Origin: Pseudonocardia nigra
GTDB taxonomy: Bacteria; Actinomycetota; Actinomycetes; Mycobacteriales; Pseudonocardiaceae
NCBI RefSeq assembly: GCF_019396355.1
Contig: NZ_JAHKRK010000018.1
Location: forward strand, 1-64,000
DNA: 64,000 bases
Direction of reading: 5' to 3'
Under the pieces are notes generated by a model. That model saw only the letters and a program-made list of their open reading frames with translations, did no database searches and was not told the DNA's origin. Made by a program: the position numbers and the translations under genes. Shown piece after piece: positions 8,875-17,755 of this stretch (position 1 is its first letter; every line of letters begins with the position of its first letter).

Positions 8875-10575
8875 ATGAAGGACGTTTACCCCCGCTACGA
8901 CAACATCCCCGACGGCTGGCTGGTGGCACCGGACGAGCAGCCGGAGTACCTCGAGACCCCACTGTCGTCGTCGGTGGGACCGGCCCTCGACCTCACCGAC
9001 GCCCTGCTCGACCGGCACGTGCGCGAGGGCCGCGGTGACCACGTCGCCCTGTCGCTGGCCGACGACGGTTCCCGCTACACCTACGCGGACCTCGCTCGGG
9101 CCAGTTCGCAGCTGGCGCATGCGCTGCGGCGGCTGGGCGTCGGGCCCGGCGACCGCGTCGCGGTGCGGTCCCCCAACCGTCCCGAGGCGCTGATCGCGTT
9201 CCTTGCCGCGTGGCGGCTCGGCGCCATCTCGGTGTTGACGCCCCCGCAGGCGCGTCGCGAGGAGATCCGGTTCTTCCTGCAGGACACGAGGGCCAAGGTC
9301 GTCGTCGTGGCCAGGAAGGACCCGTATCTCAGCGGACTGGACGCCGTGGACCGTGCCGAGGTCCCCTCGGTCGAGCACGTCATCGCCTTCCCCGATGCGG
9401 ACGGTGCCGAGCACCTCTCGTGGAATGCGCTCATGCGCGAGGAGCAGGACAGCTTCCCGGCGCAGCCGCACCCGGCCGATGCGGTTGCGGTCATCTGGCA
9501 CACCGCAGGTACAACGGGCGTCCCCAAGGCCTGCTACCACACCGCTCGTCGGCTCCTGCTCGCGGCGCACTGCAACATCGCCGCCTACGACGTCTCCCCG
9601 GACGACGTCCACATGTTCCCGGCACCCATCGGCCATGCCGCGGGGTGGCTGTCCCGCGCCATGTTCTCCCTCCTAGCGGGCATCACGTTCGTGGAGCTCG
9701 AGGACTTCGGCAACCCGGAGAAGGTGCTCCGGGCGATCGGTGAGCACCGGGTCACCTGGATCATCGCCGCGGGCACGACCTGGGTACAGATGTTGCCCAT
9801 CTTCGAGAAGGACCCGCGCGCCTACGACGTGTCGTCCCTCCGGCGCACCTACGCCCCCACCATCACGAGCAATGGGCGGTGGCTGTACGACGCGTGGCGA
9901 ACGTACGGACTTGATCTGCTCAACCCGTTCGGCAGTACCGCGTTCGCGGGCTGGTTCTTCGTGCCGCCCCAGGACGCGGACGTCCCACCGCTCAGCATGG
10001 GGGGCCCGATCGACGGTTACGAAGCCCGGATCGTGCAGCCCTACACCGCACCCCTGACCGACGTGGCACCGCTCGAGATCGGGCAGCTCGCGGTGCGCGG
10101 CCCGTCGGGGCTGACCTACTGGAACCGGCCCGAGCTGCAGAGACGGGACGTCCGAGAGGGATGGACCGTCGTCGACGACCTGTTCCGCGTCGACGAGGAC
10201 GGCCACTACTGGTACATGGGCCGATCGGACATGATGATCGCTACGGGGGGCTACAAGGTCGCCCCGGTCGAGGCCGAGCAGGCCCTCTTGGCCCACCCCG
10301 CCGTGGCCGAGGTTGCCGTCACCGCGGCGCCTGACACCGAACGTGGCCAGGTCGTGATGGCCTGGGTCGTCCCCGCCGCGGGAGTCAACCCGGACGCGGC
10401 GCTGCGGGCGGAGCTGCAGGGGTTCGTGAAGGCCCGGATAGCGCCGTACAAGTACCCGCGGCGCCTCGTCTTTCTGAGACAACTCCCCCGCGACCCGCTC
10501 GGCAAGATCGTCGCCAAGACGCTGGCCGGCTGGGCCCAGCGCGGCGAGATCCCGGCCGACGCTTACGACGTATGA
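8875..10575 (+). CDS. AMP-dependent CoA ligase, benzoate/aminobenzoate-CoA-ligase-like
   Basis: This 566-aa adenylating enzyme has the phosphate loop TAGTTGVPKA at about residues 209-219, LNPFGSTAFAGW in the substrate region, the hinge YMGRSDMMIATGGYKV, and the catalytic lysine in PRDPLGKIVAKTL at about 540. The extended N-terminus and the RIAPYKYPRRLVF block resemble 2-aminobenzoate- and benzoate-CoA ligases, hinting at an aromatic or cyclic acid; that substrate is inference. GAGGGAGA lies 7 bases before the ATG. Only 25 bases separate it from the metallo-hydrolase gene, so the two are probably co-transcribed. Confidence 0.87.
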   Translation: MKDVYPRYDNIPDGWLVAPDEQPEYLETPLSSSVGPALDLTDALLDRHVREGRGDHVALSLADDGSRYTYADLARASSQLAHALRRLGVGPGDRVAVRSPNRPEALIAFLAAWRLGAISVLTPPQARREEIRFFLQDTRAKVVVVARKDPYLSGLDAVDRAEVPSVEHVIAFPDADGAEHLSWNALMREEQDSFPAQPHPADAVAVIWHTAGTTGVPKACYHTARRLLLAAHCNIAAYDVSPDDVHMFPAPIGHAAGWLSRAMFSLLAGITFVELEDFGNPEKVLRAIGEHRVTWIIAAGTTWVQMLPIFEKDPRAYDVSSLRRTYAPTITSNGRWLYDAWRTYGLDLLNPFGSTAFAGWFFVPPQDADVPPLSMGGPIDGYEARIVQPYTAPLTDVAPLEIGQLAVRGPSGLTYWNRPELQRRDVREGWTVVDDLFRVDEDGHYWYMGRSDMMIATGGYKVAPVEAEQALLAHPAVAEVAVTAAPDTERGQVVMAWVVPAAGVNPDAALRAELQGFVKARIAPYKYPRRLVFLRQLPRDPLGKIVAKTLAGWAQRGEIPADAYDV

Positions 10576-10600
10576 CCCTCGTGCCGACAGGAGAAGCGCA

Positions 10601-11641
10601 ATGACCGCCGCTGCTGCCGAGTGGACCGAGCCGGGCGCCTTCGCCGTCGCGCCCGGTATCCATCGGATACCGCTGCCGCTGCCGACCGACGGGCTGCGGG
10701 CCGTCAACGTCTACGCGATCGAGGACGGCGACGCTCTCGTCCTCGTCGACAGCGGGTGGGCACTCGAGGAATCCCGGGCGGCGCTCTCGAGCGCGCTGCG
10801 GGTGTTGGGCTGCGGGCTCGGTGACGTGCGTCGATTCCTCGTCACCCACATTCATCGAGATCACTACACCCAGGCCGTCACGGTGCGCCGCGACTTCGGG
10901 GCGCGGGTGAGCGTCGGCCTCGGCGAGAAGCCCGCCCTCGATGCGCTCGTCAGCGGTGTGGCCAACCTGGAGCCGCAGCTCGTGGAGCTCCGGGCGAGTG
11001 GGGCTGCGGAGCTGGCCGAGCAGCTCGGCGCCTTCGATCCCGAATCCGGGGAACGAATGATCTGGGAGGGGCCCGACGACTGGTTGACCGAGCAGCCGGA
11101 GATCGAGCTCGCCACCCGAACGTTGCGGGTGCTTCCCACCCCTGGCCACACCCAGGGGCATGTGGTGTTCGCGGACAGCGACGCCGGGCTGCTGTTCGCC
11201 GGGGACCACGTGCTCCCGCACATCACGCCGTCGATCGGCTTCGAGCCGTTTCCCGGCGAGCTGCCCCTCGGGGACTACCTCCAGTCCCTGCGGGTCGTTC
11301 GAGGGCTGCCCGACATGCGGCTGCTGCCGGCGCACGGTCCCGTGGCCGGTAGCAGTCACGACCGCATCGATGAACTCCTCGCCCATCATCGGGCGCGACT
11401 GTTGCGTTCCGAGGAGGCGGTCGTGAAGGGGGCCAGCACGGCCCACGACGTGGCGCGTTGCCTCCGGTGGACCCGCCGAGAGCGTCAGCTGAGCGAGCTC
11501 GATCCGTTCAACCAGATGCTCGCGGTGATCGAGACACGGGCACACCTGGAGCTGCTCGCGGCGCAGGGACGGCTGCGGTCGTCGGTCGTCGCCGGAGTCG
11601 TGCACTACGAGCAGGGGCTTGCGCCCGCATCCATCCCGTAG
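10601..11641 (+). CDS. MBL-fold metallo-hydrolase
   Basis: This 346-aa metallo-beta-lactamase-fold protein has the zinc motif HxHxDH (THIHRDHYTQ, about residues 82-91), the later metal ligands in PTPGHTQGHVV and FAGDHV, and an extended helical C-terminus. Such enzymes hydrolyse thioesters, lactones or similar bonds. Next to a CoA ligase, an acyl-CoA thioesterase or lactone hydrolase role is plausible but unproven. An AGGAG site precedes the ATG. The gene ends at a strong hairpin before the convergent transporter gene. Confidence 0.87.
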   Translation: MTAAAAEWTEPGAFAVAPGIHRIPLPLPTDGLRAVNVYAIEDGDALVLVDSGWALEESRAALSSALRVLGCGLGDVRRFLVTHIHRDHYTQAVTVRRDFGARVSVGLGEKPALDALVSGVANLEPQLVELRASGAAELAEQLGAFDPESGERMIWEGPDDWLTEQPEIELATRTLRVLPTPGHTQGHVVFADSDAGLLFAGDHVLPHITPSIGFEPFPGELPLGDYLQSLRVVRGLPDMRLLPAHGPVAGSSHDRIDELLAHHRARLLRSEEAVVKGASTAHDVARCLRWTRRERQLSELDPFNQMLAVIETRAHLELLAAQGRLRSSVVAGVVHYEQGLAPASIP

Positions 11642-11667
11642 CCCGTCGGGAGCCGGAGGACGGCCGC

Positions 11668-11696
11668 CGGGGCACCGTGTATCGGCCGGTGCCCCG
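11668..11696. terminator. Hairpin terminator between convergent genes
   Basis: CGGGGCACCG pairs perfectly with CGGTGCCCCG across a 9-base loop. It lies 27 bases after the metallo-hydrolase stop and 40 bases before the stop of the convergent MFS gene, so it could end transcription from both sides. Confidence 0.7.
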
Positions 11697-11736
11697 CGGC
11701 TTCTCGATGTCTCGCTCGATAGCGAGCCGGCGCCGG

Positions 11737-12989
11737 CTACCTGCCGACGACGTCGGCGCCGGTCCGGGCACCGGCCTTGTGGCGCCAGAGGACGGTGGCA
11801 CAGAGAACGCCCACGACGACCGGGAGCGCGGTCAGGAAGATGATGTCGCGCGCCGGCAGCGAGAAGGCAAGCAGGATTCCCGCGATCGCCGGGCCGACGA
11901 TCGACCCGATCCGACCCAGGGCGGCGGCCCAGCCAACGCCGGTGGTGCGGGTGCCGATGGAGTACAGCGACACCGCCAAGGCGAGCTGACCGATCCCGCT
12001 GGCGTACAAGCCCATTCCCGCGCCGCCGAGCAGGAGCAGCAGCAGCATGTTGCCGAGTTCGAACCGCGAGGCGATGACCATGCAGATCACGGAGAACGTC
12101 GTGGCGAGAACGAGGGCCCGCGCAACCCCCAGCCGGGCGGCGAGCGGGATCAGCAGGACCCCGCCGAGGATCCCGCCGAGGCTGACGTACGCCAGCCCCA
12201 GCGGCGCCTCGGTTGCGCTGAACCCGTACTCGATCAGCATCGTCGGCGTCCAGGACGTCAGGATGTAGGCGGCGACGAACACCAGGAACGCGAACGCCCA
12301 CAGCAGGAGCGTGCTGGTACGGAGGTCGGCGACGAACAGCCGTCCGACCTTCGACTCGGCTCGCGCCGCCGCACCGCCGTCGACCTGGGGCGGCTCGGTC
12401 AGCCCCCACACCATGACGATCGCCAGCGCCATCGGCAGCAGCCCACCGAGAACACCCCGGTGACCCCGACACTCTGGATCAGCGCGCCGCCGGTGAACCC
12501 GCCGAGCGTGAGGCCGGACGGCAGGCCGAGGGTGACGGCGACGGAGACGGCCTCCCGGCGGCGGACGGGACTGTGCGACGTCGACAGCGAGACGGCGATG
12601 GGCAGGACGACGCCGAGACCAAGTCCGGTGATCAGCCGGACGACGCTCAGGATCGCGATGGACTCGAGCGGGATCACCAGCGCCGCCGCGATCGCGCCGA
12701 GGCCGTAGAGCACGACGCCGCCGATCAGCACCCGGCGCCGCCCCAGCCGAGCTCCCAGCCAGCCGCAGGTCAGGTAGCCCACCACCACACCGGCGTTCGT
12801 GAGAACCAGCGGCAGTGTGAACGCCGCCGGAACGGTCTCCCACGCCGTCGCCAGCGTGGGAACGGCGAAGGCGAGCGCGGCCGTGTCGAAGCCGTCGAGC
12901 AAGAGCGCGAGAAAGGCCAGGATGATCACTCGCCAGCGGATGGCGCTCGGCTCCTGGTGGGCGAGCTGGGCACTGGGCTCACTGCTCAT
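11737..12989 (-). pseudogene. AAHS-type MFS transporter with a one-base frameshift
   Basis: Two overlapping frames together make a 12-helix MFS permease of about 417 residues. The N-terminal half begins MSSEPSAQ and has LLDGFDTAALAF, typical of aromatic-acid:H+ symporters, plus the GARLGRRRVL loop. Near 12455 the frame slips by one missing base between FSVG and LLPMALAIV; the rest is intact to 11737. It may be a real inactivating mutation or a sequencing error in a GC tract. GGGGAGG lies 7 bases before the ATG at 12989. A type A promoter and a type B palindrome lie upstream, so it belongs to the island's control circuit. Confidence 0.8.
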
Positions 12990-13010
12990 CGAGGCCTCCC
13001 CGGATCGTAT

Positions 13011-13027
13011 GACTGATTAATCGATCG
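13011..13027. promoter_or_regulatory. Candidate type B operator upstream of the MFS gene
   Basis: GACTGATTAATCGATCG has inverted half-sites around ATTAAT and lies in the leader region, 22 bases from the MFS start and downstream of the type A promoter. It resembles the palindromes at 2891 and 39556. Confidence 0.4.
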
Positions 13028-13065
13028 ACGGGGATTCTACTAAGTGGTCAGTATAATCACAAGGA
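13026..13065 (-). promoter_or_regulatory. Promoter with type A operator for the MFS gene
   Basis: Read on the minus strand, TTGTGA and TAGAAT are separated by 17 bases (TTATACTGACCACTTAG). The operator-like sequence occupies plus-strand 13037-13054 and overlaps the -10. It points toward the MFS start at 12989 and has the same geometry as the other four type A promoters. Confidence 0.65.
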
Positions 13066-13243
13066 CGGGAACAGGCCGTGCAGCTGTCACTGCCGTACAG
13101 GCAAGTGCCCGCGGCAGAGCGTCGAACCGGACTGCAGCGGGTCGGCCAGCGCGCCGAGGTGAAACGGCACCCTGCCGGCGAGGTGGTCCTGGTGCAGACG
13201 CGCGCGCGCAAGGCGCGTCCTCCACGTCGTGATGGGACCTGGT

Positions 13244-13666
13244 TCAGCTCATCTGTCGGACGGCGAAGGTGCCTTCGCCCACGCGGGTTCCGGCTTCGTC
13301 GTCCACCACCACGTGGACGGTGAGGTTGCCGTTGTCGTCGCGCCCGGTCACGGACCCTGACGCCCTCAGCGTCACGCCCGGAAACAGCGGGGCAAACATG
13401 CGGGTGCTCCCACTGGTGACGGCCTCCAGCCCAGCCCACGCCGTCACCACGTCGGTCAGGACGCCGGTCACGATGCCACCGGACCCGATGACGTGGGGGA
13501 AGCCCGCCGCCGCTGCGACCTCCTCCTCGACGTGGACGCGGTTCGGATCGTCGGTCGCGACCGAGAAGCGGGCGAAGTCCATCCGGGTGAGCGGGCCGAC
13601 CACCCGGCCCGGGAGCTCATCGCCGGCCTTGGCCGCCGCCGCGGCGGCCACATCGATGCGCGCCAT
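13244..13666 (-). CDS. MaoC-fold (R)-specific enoyl-CoA hydratase-like protein, small subunit
   Basis: This 140-aa hot-dog-fold protein would add water to an enoyl-CoA. The MaoC hydratase motif is visible around residue 32: FARFSVATDDPNRVHVE, containing the Asp and His pair (DxNxxH), with a later GFPHVIGSGG. Its ATG overlaps the stop of the upstream gene (TGATG), indicating translational coupling and probably a two-subunit hydratase. GTG or ATG starts further upstream belong to the other gene's region. Together with the upstream MaoC partner and DUF35 protein it resembles ChsH1/ChsH2-type hydratases of steroid side-chain degradation. Confidence 0.82.
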   Translation of the reverse strand: MARIDVAAAAAAKAGDELPGRVVGPLTRMDFARFSVATDDPNRVHVEEEVAAAAGFPHVIGSGGIVTGVLTDVVTAWAGLEAVTSGSTRMFAPLFPGVTLRASGSVTGRDDNGNLTVHVVVDDEAGTRVGEGTFAVRQMS

Positions 13667-14115
13667 CAGGCGGCCTTCTCGATGAACGTGATGCGCTGTC
13701 GACTCACCAGCTCGCCCTCCTTGGTGTGGAACTCCGTGAGCAGCACGAGGAACTGTCGCTTCGTCCCGTCCCGGCCGACGCACTCGTAGGCATCGGCGAC
13801 GCGGGTCTGACCGACGAGCGGCTCGACCTCGGTGGCGACGGTCCCCCACTCGAACTCGGTGCCGGTGTAGAGGGTCTTGCCGTAGACGATCCCGAGTACG
13901 TCCTGCACGTCCGACTCGTCGATGGTGTTGAAGAACGTCAGCATCGCGAGTGGAAGCGGCCGCGCCGCGTACCCGCGACTGCGTGCAGTTTCAGTCCTCG
14001 AGTACGTTGCGTCGGTCGCGCCGACCGTACGCGCGTAGGTGGGCACCGAAACCCGCTCCTCCGGAACCAGTTCCCGAGGCGAAAAGGCCAGGCCCTGCAC
14101 ACCATCGATGTTCAC
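13666..14115 (-). CDS. MaoC-dehydratase N-terminal-domain protein, hydratase partner subunit
   Basis: This 149-aa hot-dog-fold protein starts with GTG at 14115, preceded by GAGGA eight bases away. Characteristic segments are SRTETARSRGYAARPLPLAM and YGKTLYTGTEFEWGTVATEV, which fit the N-terminal domain of FAS1/MaoC hydratases (usually lacking catalytic Asp/His). It probably pairs with the catalytic MaoC protein encoded next, with which it overlaps by one base. The DUF35 gene lies 71 bases upstream in the same direction. Confidence 0.8.
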   Translation of the reverse strand: MNIDGVQGLAFSPRELVPEERVSVPTYARTVGATDATYSRTETARSRGYAARPLPLAMLTFFNTIDESDVQDVLGIVYGKTLYTGTEFEWGTVATEVEPLVGQTRVADAYECVGRDGTKRQFLVLLTEFHTKEGELVSRQRITFIEKAA

Positions 14116-14186
14116 GTCGGCATTCCTCGGATTCTGTTCGTCGGGTAAGCACCGAGTATGGGTGGCGTTGCTTCCGGGAGGGCATC

Positions 14187-14576
14187 TCACGCGGGCACGA
14201 ACCGGTAGCCGATGACCTCTTCGCCGGAGGGGTCGACGCGGACGGCCCCGGTTTCGAGCACGACCTGGGAGCCCGCGGCTACAGCGCTCGGATCCTCGAC
14301 GCCGGCGAGCTGGCCCACGACGCGGACGCCCTCGGGGAAGTCGACCTGGGCCAGCGCGTACGGCGCACTGAATCCCGGTAGCGCGGAGTGCACCACGGTG
14401 CACGCGTGCACCCTCCCCCGCTGCGACAGGGCCACGCGTTCCACCGACTCACCGAAGCAGTCGGGGCAGCCTCCCTTCGGTGGGAAGTGCGTCGTGCCGC
14501 ACGTCGCGCAGCGGGACCCGTAGAGGGTGCCGCTCTCGGTGTCGTAGACATCTGCGGGGAGCATCGGCTTGCTCAT
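14187..14576 (-). CDS. DUF35 / OB-fold zinc-ribbon acyl-CoA-associated protein
   Basis: This 129-aa protein carries a rubredoxin-like zinc ribbon, with CATC and CPDC at about residues 23-40, then an OB-fold (GRVHACTVVHSALPGF, VRVVGQLAG). DUF35 proteins bind acyl-CoA and partner with MaoC hydratases or SCP-x-type thiolases/aldolases, as known for ChsH2-Ltp2 in steroid side-chain degradation. Here MaoC genes lie next door and an SCP-x-type thiolase at 26772. It overlaps the aldehyde dehydrogenase stop by four bases (ATGA), so the two are translationally coupled. Confidence 0.85.
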   Translation of the reverse strand: MSKPMLPADVYDTESGTLYGSRCATCGTTHFPPKGGCPDCFGESVERVALSQRGRVHACTVVHSALPGFSAPYALAQVDFPEGVRVVGQLAGVEDPSAVAAGSQVVLETGAVRVDPSGEEVIGYRFVPA

Positions 14577-16039
14577 GGGTTCCTCCCGGCGATGGAGTCG
14601 GGCACGTCGGAGCCCGGTTCGGCGAGTGGTGGGGCCGCCTGCGCCCGATCGATCGGCGCGCTGGTGCCGGGCCCGATGACATAGGTGTGGTCCTCCAGGT
14701 ACGACTCGAGGACCTCGACGCCGTGCTCGCGGCCGAATCCGGACGCCTTGACGCCGCCGAAGGGGAGTTCGTCGTAGACGCGGCCGAGGGCGTTGACCCA
14801 GGTGTAGCCGGCCGCGATCTGGCGGGCGACCGAGAGCGCGCGGTCGCGGTCAGCGCTCCAGACCGAGGCGCCGAGGCCGTACGGCGTCTGGTTGGAGATG
14901 CGCACCGCCTCGTCGTCCGAGCCGACCCGGAGCACCGTGAGCACGGGGCCGAAGGTCTCCTCCGTACGCACCCGCGCCGACTCGGGCGGGGCGAGCAGGA
15001 GGGCCGGCTGCACGAAGGACCCACGCTCGGTGTCGGCGCGGTCCGGGCGGCCACCGCCGACGATCTCGGCCCCGTGATCGAGGGCGTCGGCCACCTGCTC
15101 CTCGAGACGTTGTCGGGCGGCCTCGGTGTGCAGCGGCCCCATGGTGCTGTCCGGCGCCTGGCCCGGCCCGACGCGGATGCGCGCCATACGCTGGGTGACC
15201 ATGTCGATCATCTTGTCGGCCACGGCGTCGTGGACGATCAACCGCTTGGGCGCCACGCAGACCTGGCCGGCGTTGTAGAAGCGGGTACCCATGAGGGACC
15301 GCACGGCACGGGTCAGGTCGGCGTCGTCGAGAACCACGAAGGGGTCGCAGCCGCCGAGCTCCAGGCTCAGGCGCTTCAGCGCGACACCCGCGGTGGCCGC
15401 GATCGCCTGACCGACCGGCGTCGACCCCGTGAACGTGACACGGGCGATGCCGGGATGCGACACGAGGTAGCTCCCCACCTCCGGACCGCCGACGACGACG
15501 TCCAGGAGGCCGGGCGGAAGGAACCGTTGAGCGATGGCCGCGAGCTCCCGGGTGATGAGGCTCGTCGTCTCCGCCGGCTTGATCAGGAACGCGCAGCCGG
15601 CGGCGAGCGCGGGAGCGAGCTTCGAGACGAACAGCGACACCGGGAAGTTCCAGGGCACGACGCCGACGACGACGCCGACCGGCTCGCGCTCGACCACCCC
15701 CTCGACGCCGTCACCCAGGGCCACGTGGCGGCCGCCGATGTTCATGGCAAGCCCGGCGTACTGCACGTACGGTCCGATCGAGCGCTCGAGCTCGAGCGTC
15801 GCTTCCTTCATGGTCTTGCCCTGCTCGAGACTGAGCGCCTGCGCGAGCCGCGGCACTTCCGGGCGCATGGCCTCGACGATGCGCAGGAGCGTCTCGGCCC
15901 GCGCCATCGGGCTCGTCGCGGCCCACTTCGTCATGGCGGCGGCCGCTGCCTCGACCTTGGCGTCGATCGCCGCCTCGTCGTCCGCCTCGATCTCGCCGAT
16001 GACGGACCGGTCGTGCGGCGCGGTGACCGGCAGTCGCAT
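14573..16039 (-). CDS. Aldehyde dehydrogenase family protein
   Basis: This 488-aa aldehyde dehydrogenase keeps the catalytic Glu in LELGGCDPFVVLDD and the catalytic Cys in NAGQVCVAPKR, the cofactor segment VVGVVPWNFP, and the C-terminal PFGGVKASGFGREHG. It resembles succinate-semialdehyde/short-chain semialdehyde dehydrogenases, but the substrate is unknown. The frame is open to 16072. I choose the ATG at 16039 because GGGAGG lies six bases upstream and the farther start would place the operator-like repeat inside the gene. It leads an operon with DUF35 and two MaoC genes. Confidence 0.85.
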   Translation of the reverse strand: MRLPVTAPHDRSVIGEIEADDEAAIDAKVEAAAAAMTKWAATSPMARAETLLRIVEAMRPEVPRLAQALSLEQGKTMKEATLELERSIGPYVQYAGLAMNIGGRHVALGDGVEGVVEREPVGVVVGVVPWNFPVSLFVSKLAPALAAGCAFLIKPAETTSLITRELAAIAQRFLPPGLLDVVVGGPEVGSYLVSHPGIARVTFTGSTPVGQAIAATAGVALKRLSLELGGCDPFVVLDDADLTRAVRSLMGTRFYNAGQVCVAPKRLIVHDAVADKMIDMVTQRMARIRVGPGQAPDSTMGPLHTEAARQRLEEQVADALDHGAEIVGGGRPDRADTERGSFVQPALLLAPPESARVRTEETFGPVLTVLRVGSDDEAVRISNQTPYGLGASVWSADRDRALSVARQIAAGYTWVNALGRVYDELPFGGVKASGFGREHGVEVLESYLEDHTYVIGPGTSAPIDRAQAAPPLAEPGSDVPDSIAGRNP

Positions 16040-16057
16040 CACGGCCTCCCATTTGAT

Positions 16058-16075
16058 TGATTGATCTACCAAAGC
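16058..16075. promoter_or_regulatory. Possible operator half-related to the paaA site
   Basis: TGATTGATCTACCAAAGC resembles the palindrome before paaA (19869-19890) in its left arm and centre, but the right arm is degenerate. It lies directly upstream of the aldehyde dehydrogenase ribosome site. Confidence 0.3.
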
Positions 16076-16113
16076 ATACGAGTCACCGGCTCGAGCTAGC
16101 CAGGTACCAGGGA

Positions 16114-16725
16114 TCAGCCTGGAATTCCGATCAGGGCAGTAAAGTGTCGGGCGATGTCTCTCGCCTCGAGGGGCCCGTCAGGCCGGAACCACCGGTGCGT
16201 CCAACTCACCATGCCGAGGATCGCTTCGGTGAGCACCATAGGCGAGAGCTCGGCCGGCAGCCCGCCGTCTCGTTGCACCTCTTGGACGATACCCCGAACC
16301 TCGGCGACGAACTCCCGCTCCGTATCCTGGAGCGCTCGGCGAATCTCTACATCGATCCTGCCGAACTCCTTGTAATACACCGTAAACGGAACGCGTTGCT
16401 TCGCGACCACCAGCGTCATCTGCTCGATCACCTGCGCCAGCACGTCCCGCGAGCTCGCGCCATTCGAACGCGCTTGCCGCAAAGCAGCTGTCAAGTCATT
16501 GACAACCGCCAGCATGATCTCCTTGAGCAAGCCTTCCTTGGACCCGAAGTAGTAGTAGATGGATGGTTGACTCAGGCCGATCCTGGTGGCAATCTCCTTG
16601 GTGGTGCCGGCATCGAAACCCTTCTCCGCGAAGACCTCTGCGGCCACCTCGAGGATCCTCTGCCGCATGCGGTCATAGGTCGACCCAACCGATTCATCAC
16701 CAGTCCCGATGTTAGCTATCGACAT
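16114..16725 (-). CDS. TetR/AcrR family transcriptional regulator
   Basis: This 203-aa DNA-binding repressor has the helix-turn-helix at about residues 25-65 (VFAEKGFDAGTTKEIATRIG, then LSQPSIYYYFGSKEGLL), followed by a ligand domain with the TetR_C signature MVSWTHRWFRPDGPL near the end, as in KstR2-like proteins. The frame is open to 16833, but GGAG six bases before the ATG at 16725 supports that start. It lies immediately upstream of the aldehyde dehydrogenase/MaoC operon on the same strand and downstream of the paa cluster. It is a candidate reader of the type B palindromes. Confidence 0.87.
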   Translation of the reverse strand: MSIANIGTGDESVGSTYDRMRQRILEVAAEVFAEKGFDAGTTKEIATRIGLSQPSIYYYFGSKEGLLKEIMLAVVNDLTAALRQARSNGASSRDVLAQVIEQMTLVVAKQRVPFTVYYKEFGRIDVEIRRALQDTEREFVAEVRGIVQEVQRDGGLPAELSPMVLTEAILGMVSWTHRWFRPDGPLEARDIARHFTALIGIPG

Positions 16726-17221
16726 GAGTTCTCCACGCTGAAGCCACAGCTCGTCCGTCTCCTCGGTCCTCGACGTGCGCTTGCGCGGCGAGCCACGGTC
16801 GCGCTCGCACCCGTGATCGGCATGGCCGCTCACCCTGACGAGCCCTCATGGCTCCTCACCGGATCCGATCCTAGCCCCTGATCGATGAGACAGTCAGACG
16901 CAGGAGCAAACGACGCGGCCACATCGCGATGAGGTCCGACACCGGGGCGAGCCAGGCGAGCGCTTCCCACGGCTGCGCGACGAGGACGGCTCGCGGCGCG
17001 CGTCCGTCGTTTCGCCGGTATGCCGCGGCGGACTGCACGAACGGTGCCGGGACCGGGTGCCGCGCTGGACGAGCCCCCGCCCGCCGCCGAGGAGGGGCCG
17101 GCGACGCCGACCTGGGATCCTTGGTGGTCTTCCTGCTCCCCCGTGCTGACGAGCCCAGCCGCCGACCAGCGCCGCCGGCTGGACCCGGGCTCACGGTCGG
17201 CAAGGGGGCGGTATCAACGGG
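16726..17221. other. Intergenic region without recognisable gene
   Basis: In 496 bases between the paaD-like stop and the TetR start I see only low-complexity open frames rich in Arg, Ser and Pro. A possible regulatory stretch lies at about 16880-16905. No terminator-grade hairpin was found by eye. Confidence 0.5.
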
Positions 17222-17755
17222 TCAGACGATCCGCAGCAATGGTCGTCCTTCGGCGTGGGGCGGCTTCGGCCCACCAGCGGTTGCGGGCAGATCGCTCATC
17301 ACCGAACTCTTGAGCATCTCGAAGGTAGAGCCACACGCACGGCAACTGAATGGCACCTTGCAGATGCTGCCACCAAAGGAGCCATGCTGCTTCACGTCGG
17401 ACCCGGCGCAGTAAGGACACCGCCGCTGCGCTTCTACCCCAGCGTCGTACCCATGCGAGCGGAGCATCTCGCGGCCGTGTTCGCTGATGTCGTCCTGGGT
17501 CCATCGATCGCCCCGCCAGATCACCTCCACCGTCAATGACGGAGCCACGCCCCGCACGGCCGCCCGAACCCGACGCTCCATCTCACCCTTGGCCGGACAC
17601 CCCAGCCGAGTAGGCACCAGGACAACTCTCAGTCGACTCCCCTGTATCGACGACTCCCTGAGCACCCCGAGGTCCTGCAGGGAAATCGGGATCTCCGGAT
17701 CCTCGACCGCGGCGAGCGCCTTCCGGATCGCGTCTAATGGTGCTGTGTCAGTCAT
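17222..17755 (-). CDS. paaD: PaaD-like Fe-S assembly protein of a CoA-ester epoxidase
   Basis: This 177-aa protein has an N-terminal MIP18 domain (AVEDPEIPISLQDLGVLRES and PTRLGCPAKGEMERRVRAA) and a C-terminal four-cysteine zinc-ribbon-like segment, with CPYC and CRAC at about residues 120-150. PaaD/PaaJ proteins help mature the phenylacetyl-CoA 1,2-epoxidase. Its ATG overlaps the paaC stop by eight bases. The tail after the cysteine motif is longer than usual and ends near 17222. It is the last gene of an A-B-C-D order, with no PaaE reductase following. Confidence 0.85.
   Translation of the reverse strand: MTDTAPLDAIRKALAAVEDPEIPISLQDLGVLRESSIQGSRLRVVLVPTRLGCPAKGEMERRVRAAVRGVAPSLTVEVIWRGDRWTQDDISEHGREMLRSHGYDAGVEAQRRCPYCAGSDVKQHGSFGGSICKVPFSCRACGSTFEMLKSSVMSDLPATAGGPKPPHAEGRPLLRIV

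Noticed and set aside
10385-12472. 695-codon minus-strand open frame across a ligase, hydrolase and MFS genes
   Set aside because: It overlaps three well-supported genes and its translation is Arg/Gly-rich low complexity.
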